This document shows, in pieces, positions 1 through 8,800 of a DNA stretch of 64,000 bases. The notes below the pieces were generated by a model. That model saw only the letters and a program-made list of their open reading frames with translations, was not told the DNA's origin and made no database searches. The position numbers and the translations under genes were made by a program. Positions within the stretch are counted from its first letter, which is position 1. Every line of letters begins with the position of its first letter. The DNA is from Nostoc sp. NIES-4103 (GTDB lineage: Bacteria > Cyanobacteriota > Cyanobacteriia > Cyanobacteriales > Nostocaceae). The stretch spans positions 1,765,355 to 1,829,354 of the forward strand of contig NZ_AP018288.1 of the NCBI RefSeq assembly GCF_002368335.1, read 5' to 3'.

Positions 1-30
1 GTAATTTGTAATTCGTAATTCGTAATTAAT
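1..30. repeat. Heptamer tandem repeat (ATTCGTA type)
   Basis: Several tandem copies of a 7-bp unit (TAATTCG and permutations) lie at the window edge. The same unit in the other orientation recurs near 5730-5800 and 15174-15212. The remaining bases to 207 are AT-rich and I see nothing else in them. Confidence 0.7.
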
Positions 31-207
31 TTATATAACAATCACTCTTGGCGTTTTATTCCATCAATGTCGCTACACAAAAATACAGAAATACTATTTG
101 ATTTGTCAAAAAATAAGTGCAATTTTAAGGGGCTTTATTGACTATTCCTTATTACCAATTCCCGATTGACTCTAGAGTTACAAATAATTTTGATTGAGCA
201 GCGAATA

Positions 208-567
208 TCAAGCAATATCTAAAGCAACGATCACCTTATCAACATTTGTCAAATCACCAATTAACTTTTGTAGAGGTGGTGGAAGTTCTTTAATAAGAGT
301 AGGCACAGCAAATATATGGTCTCTTTCTAAAGTCTCCGGCTGTTGGTATATATCAATAATTTCCATTTCATAGCGTCCTTCTAAGTATTTTTCACAAATT
401 TTTTTCAGCATTTGAATAGCACGCATGGATCTGAGGGTATTGCCAGCGACATACAAACGTAAGACATATTTTTGTACGTCTAGATTTGCTAGCGCTTTTT
501 CAAAATCTTCTGTAGATTCTATAATTACTTCATCAGAATTATGGTTACTTTGGTTGAAATTATTCAT
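208..567 (-). CDS. KaiB-like protein (first of two tandem paralogs)
   Basis: A 119-residue thioredoxin-fold KaiB-family protein. The KaiB core begins near residue 33 (LRLYVAG) and continues through KKICEKYLEG, a PTLIKELPPP segment and a C-terminal IGDLTNVDKV motif, all typical of KaiB. The N-terminal 30 residues are an extra acidic extension not found in clock KaiB. It is the last gene of a kaiC-kaiB-kaiB operon and starts 8 nt after the preceding kaiB-like stop. A GAGG ribosome site 6 nt upstream supports the ATG. By family knowledge KaiB binds the CI ring of KaiC; I infer this copy partners the KaiC-like protein encoded at 918-2630 rather than the core clock. No kaiA is present. Confidence 0.85.
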   Translation of the reverse strand: MNNFNQSNHNSDEVIIESTEDFEKALANLDVQKYVLRLYVAGNTLRSMRAIQMLKKICEKYLEGRYEMEIIDIYQQPETLERDHIFAVPTLIKELPPPLQKLIGDLTNVDKVIVALDIA

Positions 568-575
568 GGCTATCC

Positions 576-890
576 TCAGTTAATATTTAGTTGACGTAAA
601 TCCAGCCCTACTAATACTTTTTCAGTATTGGATAAGTCTCCAATTATTTGCTTGACAGGTTCCGGTAATTTTCTCACTAAAGTTGGGATAGCTAATATTT
701 GGTCTCCCTTAGCTAATTGGGGATTTTCCATGAGGTCAATTACTTCAATACGATATTGGCCTTCTAGGTACTGTTCACAAATTTTTTTCAAATTAGCAAA
801 TGCTTTTAAAGATTTAGGAGTTTGTCCAGCTACATATAGCCGTAACTCCCAAATTTTTTCTGTATGACTACATTCAGACAGAGGATTCAT
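576..890 (-). CDS. KaiB-like protein (second tandem paralog)
   Basis: A 104-residue KaiB-family protein with the full core: LRLYVAGQTPKS, KKICEQYLEG, VIDLMENP, IPTLVRKLPEP and IGDLSNTEKVLVGLDLR. I chose the ATG at 890 because GGAG lies 6 nt upstream; an in-frame GTG at 902 is the alternative. It lies 27 nt downstream of the kaiC-like stop and 8 nt upstream of the other kaiB-like gene, so all three are very likely cotranscribed. It is closer to classical KaiB length than its neighbour. The pair looks like an old tandem duplication: the cores are clearly related but well diverged. Confidence 0.88.
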   Translation of the reverse strand: MNPLSECSHTEKIWELRLYVAGQTPKSLKAFANLKKICEQYLEGQYRIEVIDLMENPQLAKGDQILAIPTLVRKLPEPVKQIIGDLSNTEKVLVGLDLRQLNIN

Positions 891-917
891 ATAGCACTCC
901 ACTATTAATATATTTAC

Positions 918-2630
918 CTATGTATCTGCTTGGCGTAAATAAAACCTTTTTTCTTGTTCTTCTAATAAAACTTTTTCTTGCGTTTCTTCAACATAGATCA
1001 ACCTTTCTATTTCTTTCTTGTCAATTTCAAATTGAGCTTGTATAGCTTTAACTTGTGCTTCCATTAGTAAACGTTTACGTTCAAGATCATGTTGTTTTTG
1101 CTCAATTTGGCGCTGCCGCTGTAGCCCGCCAGCTTTGTCTTTTGCTTCTTGTATAATTCTTGCTGTGCCTGTGAGTACACCTTCTGCTCCTAGATACACA
1201 TCTAATAGTTGTACCCCTTCATCAGTTAATAGAAATTCTCGCACTTGATTAGAGTGTGATGTACCACGAGATTTAAGTACATGAATTAAGCGGTTACGCT
1301 CGCCATTACTCTCTACAGACCGCAGCAGTATCCAAGTATCTGCTAATGAAGAAATCCCTATTTCTGTATATTCTACAAAAGCACTATTAGCTTCGTTTAA
1401 ATTTGTAAATAATGTTGTAATATTTTTTGTTTTCAGATAATCAATTAGACGCATTATAAAGGATTTCACCTGAAGTTCATTACTGCCATAGGTGAGGTTA
1501 GATATGGGGTCGATAATGACTGTATTAGGCTGAAAGTCATTAACTGTAGTCAGCATATTCACCAAATGCATTTCTAAACCGTAATACGTTGGGCGTAATG
1601 CTTGGAATTTTAATAACCCTTTGTGAACAGCAGGCTCTAAATCAATACCAATGGAATGCATATTGCGAATAATCTGTTGCGGAGATTCTTCAAAGGCGAA
1701 ATAAAGACATTTTTCTTCTCTTTGACAAGTTTCATCAGCGAAATGAGCGCAAAATGAACTTTTACCAGTTCCCGCCGTACCAGAAATTAAGATGCTGCTA
1801 CCACGAAAGAAACCTTGTCCTCCCAGCATTGTATCCAGGCGTTTGATGCCACTAGATATCCATTCTGTTGTGACTGGATAATTTAAGCCAACAGAGGTAA
1901 TTGGCAAAACAGAAATACCATCTTCTTTAATTAAAAATGGATACTCGTTTGAGCCATGCTTAGAACCGCGATATTTAATAATTTGTAATCGCCGAGTTGA
2001 AAGTTCATCACTGACACGCTGATCTACGCGGATGACACAATCTGAAACATATTCTTCTAAACCATGACGTGTAAGGCTATTTTCACCACTTTCACTAGTA
2101 ATGATAGCTGTAACACCTTTGGTTTTTAACCACAGAAATAATCGCCGCAGTTCAGCTCGCACGATCGCAGCGTTATCCAAACCGCCAAATAATACTTCTA
2201 GTGTGTCTATAACTACTCTTTTAGCTGCGATCGCATCAATTTCATAGCCTAATCTAATAAATAATGCTTCTAGGTCATATTCGCCTGTTTCTTGAATTTG
2301 ACTGCGTTCTACATGAACATGATCAATTACTAGCTTTTTTTCTTTGATTAGTTTTGCTACATCCCACCCCAAGGAAGCCACATTTTGTGTCAACTCCTCA
2401 GCCGTTTCCTCAAATGCCATAAATACGCCTGGTTCGTTAAATAGGGTAGCACCCCGTACCAAAAATTCCATTGCCATCAGTGTTTTACCACAACCTGCTC
2501 TACCACAAATTAGTATTGGTCTTCCTTGTGGCAAACCTCCATAAGTAATTTCATCTAACCCTTGAATTCCTGTTGGACATTTGGCAAGCTGAGTAGGTTT
2601 TACTTGTGTATCAATTTTTGATTTGTTCAT
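918..2630 (-). CDS. KaiC-like double-domain RecA-fold ATPase
   Basis: A 570-residue KaiC homolog with two RecA-like domains. The CI domain has Walker A GRAGCGKT (43-50) and catalytic FEE (Glu74-Glu75). The CII domain has Walker A GTAGTGKS (284-291) and FEES (Glu314-Glu315). At the place of the clock phosphosites Ser431/Thr432 it has Ser427-Ser428 (GISSLADT), as in non-standard KaiC variants. After about residue 490 the clock KaiC tail is replaced by a Gln/Glu/Lys/Arg-rich probable coiled coil (about 500-562). The gene leads a kaiC-kaiB-kaiB operon without kaiA. I infer an auxiliary KaiBC-type signalling module rather than the core oscillator. The start ATG has only a weak ribosome site. Confidence 0.9.
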   Translation of the reverse strand: MNKSKIDTQVKPTQLAKCPTGIQGLDEITYGGLPQGRPILICGRAGCGKTLMAMEFLVRGATLFNEPGVFMAFEETAEELTQNVASLGWDVAKLIKEKKLVIDHVHVERSQIQETGEYDLEALFIRLGYEIDAIAAKRVVIDTLEVLFGGLDNAAIVRAELRRLFLWLKTKGVTAIITSESGENSLTRHGLEEYVSDCVIRVDQRVSDELSTRRLQIIKYRGSKHGSNEYPFLIKEDGISVLPITSVGLNYPVTTEWISSGIKRLDTMLGGQGFFRGSSILISGTAGTGKSSFCAHFADETCQREEKCLYFAFEESPQQIIRNMHSIGIDLEPAVHKGLLKFQALRPTYYGLEMHLVNMLTTVNDFQPNTVIIDPISNLTYGSNELQVKSFIMRLIDYLKTKNITTLFTNLNEANSAFVEYTEIGISSLADTWILLRSVESNGERNRLIHVLKSRGTSHSNQVREFLLTDEGVQLLDVYLGAEGVLTGTARIIQEAKDKAGGLQRQRQIEQKQHDLERKRLLMEAQVKAIQAQFEIDKKEIERLIYVEETQEKVLLEEQEKRFYLRQADT

Positions 2631-2637
2631 ATTTTAA

Positions 2638-3352
2638 CTAAATACTTACTGAAAAAAATTAAAACAAGAGCGCTAGTATTTATCAGGAAAATGAATTATC
2701 AAAACTATTTCACTTTTATTTCGGTGTACTAGTCTAGAGAAAGTTTGTGAGGATTTTGTGAAGAAGTGCAACCTTTAACTCAAACCTATACATTCTCTAG
2801 AAAAGTATGAATTAAAAGGTACTGGTGACTAGGGATTAGGGATTGGGGATTGGGTTATCAAAGGAAAAATTATGGAAGGCGGCTCTAATCCCTCCCAAAT
2901 TTTGGAATTTTTTCTCAGTCCCCAGTACCACCAGCGGCGTTCCTCCCGCCACTATACCGAAGGTTAGTGGCGGACTCCTCGCCGCAACCAGTTAAAAATG
3001 AGTATCATCTTATTAAAAACTTTCCTGCTAACTCAGTTGCGCCTATGGTACTGCCCCAGAATGGTGTAATAAATATCCAGTATAATTACTGTGTTGCTAT
3101 CATATTTGTCTTAATTTATTCATTTTTAGTGAAAAAATCTTATCTTAGACAATATCCTGCTAATAATTAATAAATTACAAATCATATTTAGTTCTGATAT
3201 ATTTTCTGTGGCTTAAATGGGATTTATTAAAATTGTTATATACTCACAAAATCTTCACAACTATTAGTTAATGTTTTGTTATTAGGATATTAGTCAAATT
3301 TTCTAGTCATATTACTTTAAATCACAATCAAAAGGAAGTTTGCTAATCAAAT
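2638..3352. other. Intergenic region upstream of the kaiC-like operon
   Basis: About 700 bp without a convincing gene. It contains a GGGATTGGGGATTGGG-type repeat (about 2828-2856) and an inverted repeat CCGCCACTA / TAGTGGCGG (2946-2954 with 2965-2973). The part next to 2638 should hold the promoter of the kaiC-like operon, but I cannot assign -35/-10 boxes with confidence. Short open frames here show no recognisable protein. Confidence 0.5.
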
Positions 3353-3754
3353 GTGAGGTCGATGAGTACTGTTATGACCTCTCCCCCAACCCCTCTCCTA
3401 CAAGGCTACCGTGTACACACATGTTGTATTACCCCCCTTAATCCCACGCCACTTGCTACAAGTCGGCAAAGCCGCCCAACGCAGTGGCTCCCCTTATCAA
3501 GGGGGGAAATCAAAAAATCTAGTTCCCTCCCCTTGATAAGGGGAGGGTTAGGGTGGGGTAAAACCCAGATTTCTAAACAAATTCAGACAAAGTGTGTACA
3601 CCGCAGTTCCTACAAGGAGAGGGGAGTCAAACCTTGATTTTTTCGTTGTTCCTCTTTTTCCTAAAAGGCTTACTCCTTCCAAGAAGCAAGCGATCGCGTT
3701 GCGTCTCCGTAAGGAGAGGGAGGTTAGGAGGGAGAGGTTTGTCGAACTTACGTT
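3353..3754. mobile_element. MITE-like element, GTGAG-TCGA family, interrupted copy
   Basis: The ends are related inverted repeats: GTGAGGTCGATGAG at the left, GTCGAACTTACGTT at the right. Inside each end are CTCTCCCCC / GGGAGAGG arms. The same architecture occurs uninterrupted at 11395-11537. This copy is split by a second element at 3406-3607. It has no coding capacity of its own. Confidence 0.65.
3406..3607. mobile_element. Nested MITE-like insertion with 10-bp target duplication
   Basis: The inserted block is bounded by inverted repeats centred on GTGTACACAC (3411-3420 and reverse complement 3593-3602). It is flanked by an identical direct repeat TCCTACAAGG at 3396-3405 and 3608-3617, consistent with a target-site duplication made on insertion into the outer element. 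The interior has TTACCCCCCTTAATCCC and GGGAGGGTTAGGGTGGGG arms, plus a small GCCACT...AGTGGC repeat at about 3449-3488. A core-only relative lies at 17468-17545. Confidence 0.65.
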
Positions 3755-3812
3755 AATCAACACTAGGTTTTTGATTGACAAAAGTATCTGTAGCTCAAAA
3801 GGGGTAACAAAG

Positions 3813-4202
3813 ATGACAAAGCGGCTCTTAGTAATTGATGATGAAGATAGTGTGCGGGAGATTATTCAAATCTCGTTGGAGTCAGTGGCTGGCTGGGATA
3901 TACTAACAGCATCTTCAGGTAGCGAAGGAATAAAAATTGCAGAATCTGAGCATCCTGATGCCATTTTACTAGATGTAATGATGCCCGATATGGATGGGCC
4001 GACAACTTTTAAGCAGCTACAGGAAAGTGTTGCAACCTGTGATATTCCTACTATTATGGTGACAGCTAAAGCTCAAGCTACTGAACAACAGCAGTTAAGG
4101 GACTTAGGGGTAGCAGGGGTAATTACTAAGCCTTGTCTCCCCCAAGATTTAGTTGATGAAATCTGTAAGATTCTGAATTGGAATCAAGTGACTCAGCTAT
4201 AA
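3813..4202 (+). CDS. Single-domain response regulator (CheY-like receiver)
   Basis: A 129-residue stand-alone receiver domain with no output domain. It has the N-terminal acidic pair (IDDEDS), the phosphoacceptor Asp in LLDVMMPDMDG, the conserved Thr in MVTAKA and the Lys in ITKPCLP. I chose the ATG at 3813 because AAGGGG lies just upstream and the protein then begins exactly at the receiver fold; the open frame extends further upstream only through repeat-element sequence. No histidine kinase is adjacent, so its partner is unknown. It could act as a phosphorelay intermediate or in protein-protein signalling. Confidence 0.88.
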   Translation: MTKRLLVIDDEDSVREIIQISLESVAGWDILTASSGSEGIKIAESEHPDAILLDVMMPDMDGPTTFKQLQESVATCDIPTIMVTAKAQATEQQQLRDLGVAGVITKPCLPQDLVDEICKILNWNQVTQL

Positions 4203-4259
4203 GTCAGTGGGTGTAATACCATTTTGGATTTTAGATTTTGGATTGTGAATCGCCTTGTA

Positions 4260-4373
4260 ATACCATTTCACGAAATCAGCCATGCAAATGATTTTTCTTT
4301 CTCCCCCAGCTTCCCCAGCTTCCCCAGCTTCCCCAGCTTGTCTAAATGCATCAATTTTAAAGTGAAACGGTAT
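4260..4373. mobile_element. 114-bp MITE-like element with 9-bp minisatellite core, copy 1
   Basis: The ends are inverted repeats ATACCATTTCAC (4260-4271) and GTGAAACGGTAT (4362-4373), one mismatch. The centre is a tandem AGCTTCCCC array with four AGCT units. A nearly identical 114-bp copy lies in inverse orientation at 37307-37420. Confidence 0.7.
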
Positions 4374-4382
4374 AACGGAGTG

Positions 4383-5459
4383 TCAAATAATGCCCACATT
4401 GCCAATGTAAGTACTAAGCGATCGCGCAGTTTGTACTAAAAAATTATTGGGTTCTACAAGACATGGACTGCAAGCCAAAACTGTTTCTAAAGGAACTGCT
4501 ACAACTTGTCCATTTTGCCAAGCTACCATTTGTGCAGATTGCCCATCAGCTAACAAATCTACCGCAGCTTTGCCAAAAGCTGTTGCGATCAATCGGTCTA
4601 AAGCCGAAGGAATACCACCGCGTTGAATGTGTCCTAAAACGGAAACCCGAATGTCAATTTGATGGTTACTGCAACAGCGAAGTTCATCAGCTATGTATTG
4701 ACCCACACCACAGGATAGCTTTTCGCAGGATGGATAATTAGATGAATCTACTGCGATTTGAGCGCCTTCTGCCACAACTACAATTGCAAATCTGCGTTCC
4801 CAGCGATCGCGCAATTCTGCCAAATGCTCACACACACCTTTGATTGTATAGGGGATTTCGGGAATTAAAATTACATCTGCACCCCCGGCAATACCGGAGT
4901 GTAGTGCTAAATGACCAGCTGTGCGTCCCATGACTTCGACAATCATCACGCGATCGTGACTGGCTGCTGTAAATGTCAAGCGATTTAAGGCATCAACAAT
5001 TGTATTGACCGCAGTATCAAACCCCACTACTCTTTCCGTCTTGCCGACATCATTATCAATTGTTTTCGGAATAGCGATGAACTGCCAGTTGCCTTGGCTT
5101 TGCAGTTGGTTGAGAATTCCTAAACTGCCATCTCCACCAATACCAATTAAGGCATCTAGTCCTAAATCATGATAGCCAGCAACAATTTCATCAACATGAG
5201 ATAGAGTATCTCCTTTATTAATGCTACCAAGAATGGTGCCTCCCATATTCAGCAAGGGGTCAATACCACGTAAGTCTAGACCATGTATACTGAGAGGAAT
5301 TGCCTTTCTCTCTAGAAGCCCTCTAGTCGCATAAGGAATACCCACTACCTGCCAGTTATAGGTGAGAGTAGCGTGGTTAACAACTGCCCGAATTACAGCA
5401 TTAAGTCCGGGACAGTCGCCACCACTGGTAAGAATGCCAAGTCGCTTTTGCATGGTCAT
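4383..5459 (-). CDS. pfkA: ATP-dependent 6-phosphofructokinase
   Basis: A PfkA-family enzyme of about 358 residues that phosphorylates fructose 6-phosphate in glycolysis. It has the N-terminal TSGGDCPGLNA loop, GGDGS (Gly after the Asp, the ATP-type signature), PKTIDND around the catalytic Asp, and VEVMGR for substrate binding. The Lys in PKTIDND is a residue usually seen in PPi-using and some group III enzymes, so the phosphoryl donor is inferred from GGDGS. ATG codons at 5459 and 5453 and a GTG at 5462 are all in frame; GAGG lies upstream of the first ATG. It is transcribed divergently from nifJ across a repeat-rich 430-bp gap. The gene ends next to the MITE-like element at 4260-4373. Confidence 0.93.
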   Translation of the reverse strand: MTMQKRLGILTSGGDCPGLNAVIRAVVNHATLTYNWQVVGIPYATRGLLERKAIPLSIHGLDLRGIDPLLNMGGTILGSINKGDTLSHVDEIVAGYHDLGLDALIGIGGDGSLGILNQLQSQGNWQFIAIPKTIDNDVGKTERVVGFDTAVNTIVDALNRLTFTAASHDRVMIVEVMGRTAGHLALHSGIAGGADVILIPEIPYTIKGVCEHLAELRDRWERRFAIVVVAEGAQIAVDSSNYPSCEKLSCGVGQYIADELRCCSNHQIDIRVSVLGHIQRGGIPSALDRLIATAFGKAAVDLLADGQSAQMVAWQNGQVVAVPLETVLACSPCLVEPNNFLVQTARSLSTYIGNVGII

Positions 5460-5462
5460 CAC

Positions 5463-5892
5463 ACCTCAAAGAGAAACATTTCTATGCAACCAGTCAAAAT
5501 TTTGCTCTAATGGGGGAAATGCTAAATCTTTCTGGAAAAAGCTAAATAATTGCGCCATTTCGCTTGATTCCATAATTTTGAACCCTTTTTTGGCTGTATG
5601 TTGAGGTTAAGTCAAAAATTTGAGGAAGTTGTGAGGAATCAACTTAGGTTAAGTTAAAGCACTGACTGATGGCTGATGATTGATGACTGATGAGAGTAAT
5701 CGATCAACAACGCCGACTTTCTTAAATTACGAATTACGAATTACAAACTTGTACTGGGCGCAGCCGAAGTATTACGAATTACGAATTACGAATTACGAAT
5801 TAGTCTTCACAAGTTTCTCAACTTCTTATTCTAGTGTCAAAAGTAAATCTAGCTTAGTCATTGCTAGCCCTTAGAGACATAGGTGTCAGAAG
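5463..5892. other. Divergent intergenic region pfkA / nifJ with heptamer repeats
   Basis: A 430-bp gap. From about 5726 to 5802 it holds two blocks of tandem ATTACGA heptamers, separated by a short GC-rich palindromic sequence (ACTGGGCGCAGCCGAAGT, about 5751-5768) that looks like a small dispersed repeat inserted into the array. A TGATGACTGATGA-type tract lies near 5670-5695. The promoters of pfkA and nifJ must lie here, but I cannot identify them. Confidence 0.5.
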
Positions 5893-8800
5893 ATGAACAA
5901 AAAAAGCTTTGCAACCATAGATGGTAATGAAGCAGTTGCCCAAGTTGTCTATCGACTGAATGAAGTCATTGCGATTTATCCCATTACTCCTTCTTCACCA
6001 ATGGCTGAGTGGGCAGATGCTTGGGCTAATGAAGGCAAAGGCAATATTTGGGGTACTGTTCCCTCGGTGGTACAGATGCAGAGTGAAGCAGGTGTAGCTG
6101 GTGCTGTACATGGCGCTTTGCAAACGGGTTCACTGACAACCACATTTACAGCATCCCAGGGATTATTGTTGATGATCCCCAATATGTACAAAATTGCCGG
6201 AGAACTCACACCTACAGTTTTTCATATTGCCGCGCGATCGCTAGCTGCCCAAGCCCTCTCGATTTTCGGCGACCACAGTGATGTCATGGCAGCCCGTGGT
6301 ACTGGTTTTGCTATGCTCTGTGCTGCATCAGTGCAAGAAGCACAAGACTTTGCTTTGATAGCAACAAGGGCAACCCTAGAATCGCGGATACCTTTCCTAC
6401 ACTTTTTTGATGGCTTTCGTACCTCCCACGAAATTAACAAACTAGAAACTTTAATAGAAGAGGACTTACGAGAATTCATTCCCGATGAATTAGTCTTCGC
6501 CCATCGGTCACGCGCCCTCACCCCCGACAAACCTGTTTTGCGCGGTACAACACAAAACCCTGATGTCTACTTCCAAGCCAGGGAAACTGTCAATCCTTAC
6601 TATTTAGCTTGTCCAGACATCACCCAAAAAGTGATGGATGAATTTGCCGCCATGACTGGGCGACAGTACCAACTATTTGAATACTACGGCGACCCAGTAG
6701 CCGAACGAGTCATAGTACTGATGGGTTCCGGTTGCGAGGCTGTACATGAAACAGTAGATTATTTAAACGCCCGTGGTGAGAAAGTAGGGGTTTTGAAAGT
6801 CAGACTATATCGCCCATTTAATGCTGTGCGATTTGTCGCCGCCTTGCCAGAAACTACCCGTAGCATTGCAGTTTTAGACCGCACCAAAGAACCCGGCGCA
6901 TCTGGTGAACCATTGTATTTAGATGTAGTCGCTGCTATCCATGAAGCGTGGGGAGATAGGGAAGTGGGGGGAGATGAGGGAGTAGGGGAAGATGAGGGAG
7001 TAGGGGAAGATGAGGGAGTAGGGGGAGATGAGGAAGCAAGAAAACCAATAATATTGTCTCCCTCATCCCCCTCATCCCCCTCATCCCCCAGGATAGTTGG
7101 TGGTCGTTATGGTTTATCTTCTAAAGAATTTACGCCAGTGATGATTAAAGCCGTTTTTGATAACCTTGCTGCGGCTGAACCAAAAAATCATTTTACTGTG
7201 GGAATAAATGATGATGTCACCTACACCAGCTTGAATTATGACCCTGACTTTAGCATCGAACCAGACAATACTATAAGAGCGATTTTTTATGGTTTGGGTG
7301 CAGATGGTACAGTAGGCGCGAATAAAAACTCAATCAAAATTATTGGCGAAGAAACAAACAATTACGCTCAAGGTTATTTTGTCTACGACTCCAAAAAATC
7401 AGGTTCTGTCACAGTTTCTCACCTCCGTTTTGGTTCACAATTAATTCGCTCGACCTATTTAATTAGTAAAGCTAACTTTGTTGCTTGTCATCAATGGGAA
7501 TTTATCGAAAAATTTCCTATCCTGAAAGACATTATATCAGGCGGTACATTTTTAGTGAATTCTCCTTATGAGAAAGATGAAGTTTGGCAACATCTACCGC
7601 TAGCATTACAAGAGGAAATTATTCAAAAACATCTGAAATTTTATGTGATTAATGCCTATAAAGTTGCTCGTCAAGCAGGCATGGCTGGTAGAATTAACAC
7701 GGTAATGCAGGTTTGTTTCTTCGCCTTATCGGGTGTATTGCCAAAAGCAGAAGCGATCGCCAAAATTAAAAACTCTATCTCCAAGACTTACGGCAAAAAA
7801 GGCGACGAAATTGTACAAATGAACCTGAAAGCCGTAGACACCACATTAGACAACCTCTACCCAGTCCCCAGTCCCCAATCCCCAATCCCTAATACCCAAT
7901 CCCCAATCCCTAATACCCAATCGCCAGTCCCCATCCTAAGTAAAATGATTGCCCGTCAAGGGGATGAACTACCAGTTAGTGCTTTACCCGCAGACGGTAC
8001 TTATCCCACAGGTACGGCGAAATGGGAAAAGCGTAACATTGCCCAAGAAATACCTGTTTGGGATACAGATGTCTGCATTCAGTGTGGTAAGTGCGTGATG
8101 GTGTGTCCTCATAGCGTCATCCGTAGTAAGGTTTACGAAGTACAGCAGTTAGAAAATGCACCACCGACATTTAAAAGTGCCAATGCTAAAGACCACGATT
8201 GGCACGGTTTGAAATACACTATCCAAGTGGCAGCAGAAGATTGTACTGGCTGCGGTATTTGTGTAGATGTTTGTCCGGCGAAGAATAAATCAGAACTACG
8301 CCGCAAAGCCATTAACATGGAACTGCAAAGACCATTACGCGAACAAGAACGGGAAAATTGGGATTTCTTTTTAAGTATTCCCAATCCAGATAGAAGTCAT
8401 CTGAAACTGACTCATATTAACCAGCAACAGATGCAAGAACCATTGTTTGAATTTTCTGGGGCTTGCGCTGGTTGTGGCGAGACACCTTATATTAAGTTAG
8501 CAACACAGTTATTTGGCGATCGCATGATTGTAGCCAATGCCACTGGTTGTTCTTCTATCTATGGCGGGAATTTACCCACCACACCTTGGACGTACAATAG
8601 TGAAGGACGCGGCCCGGCTTGGTCAAATTCGTTATTTGAAGATAACGCCGAATTTGGTTTGGGTTTTCGCATTTCTATTAATAAACAAGCAGAATTTGCC
8701 GCTGAATTACTCAGACAACTAGCAACAGATGTAGGTGAAGAATTAGCAAATAGTATCCTGAATGCCGAACAAAAAGACGAAGCTGATATTTGGGAACAGC

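Noticed and set aside
2967..3170. Short open frame upstream of the kaiC-like operon
   Set aside because: No recognisable motif, no ribosome site, and it begins inside a palindromic repeat.
3594..3812. N-terminal extension of the response regulator frame
   Set aside because: The upstream codons run through a repeat element and look nothing like a receiver protein; the ATG at 3813 has a ribosome site and starts the domain exactly.
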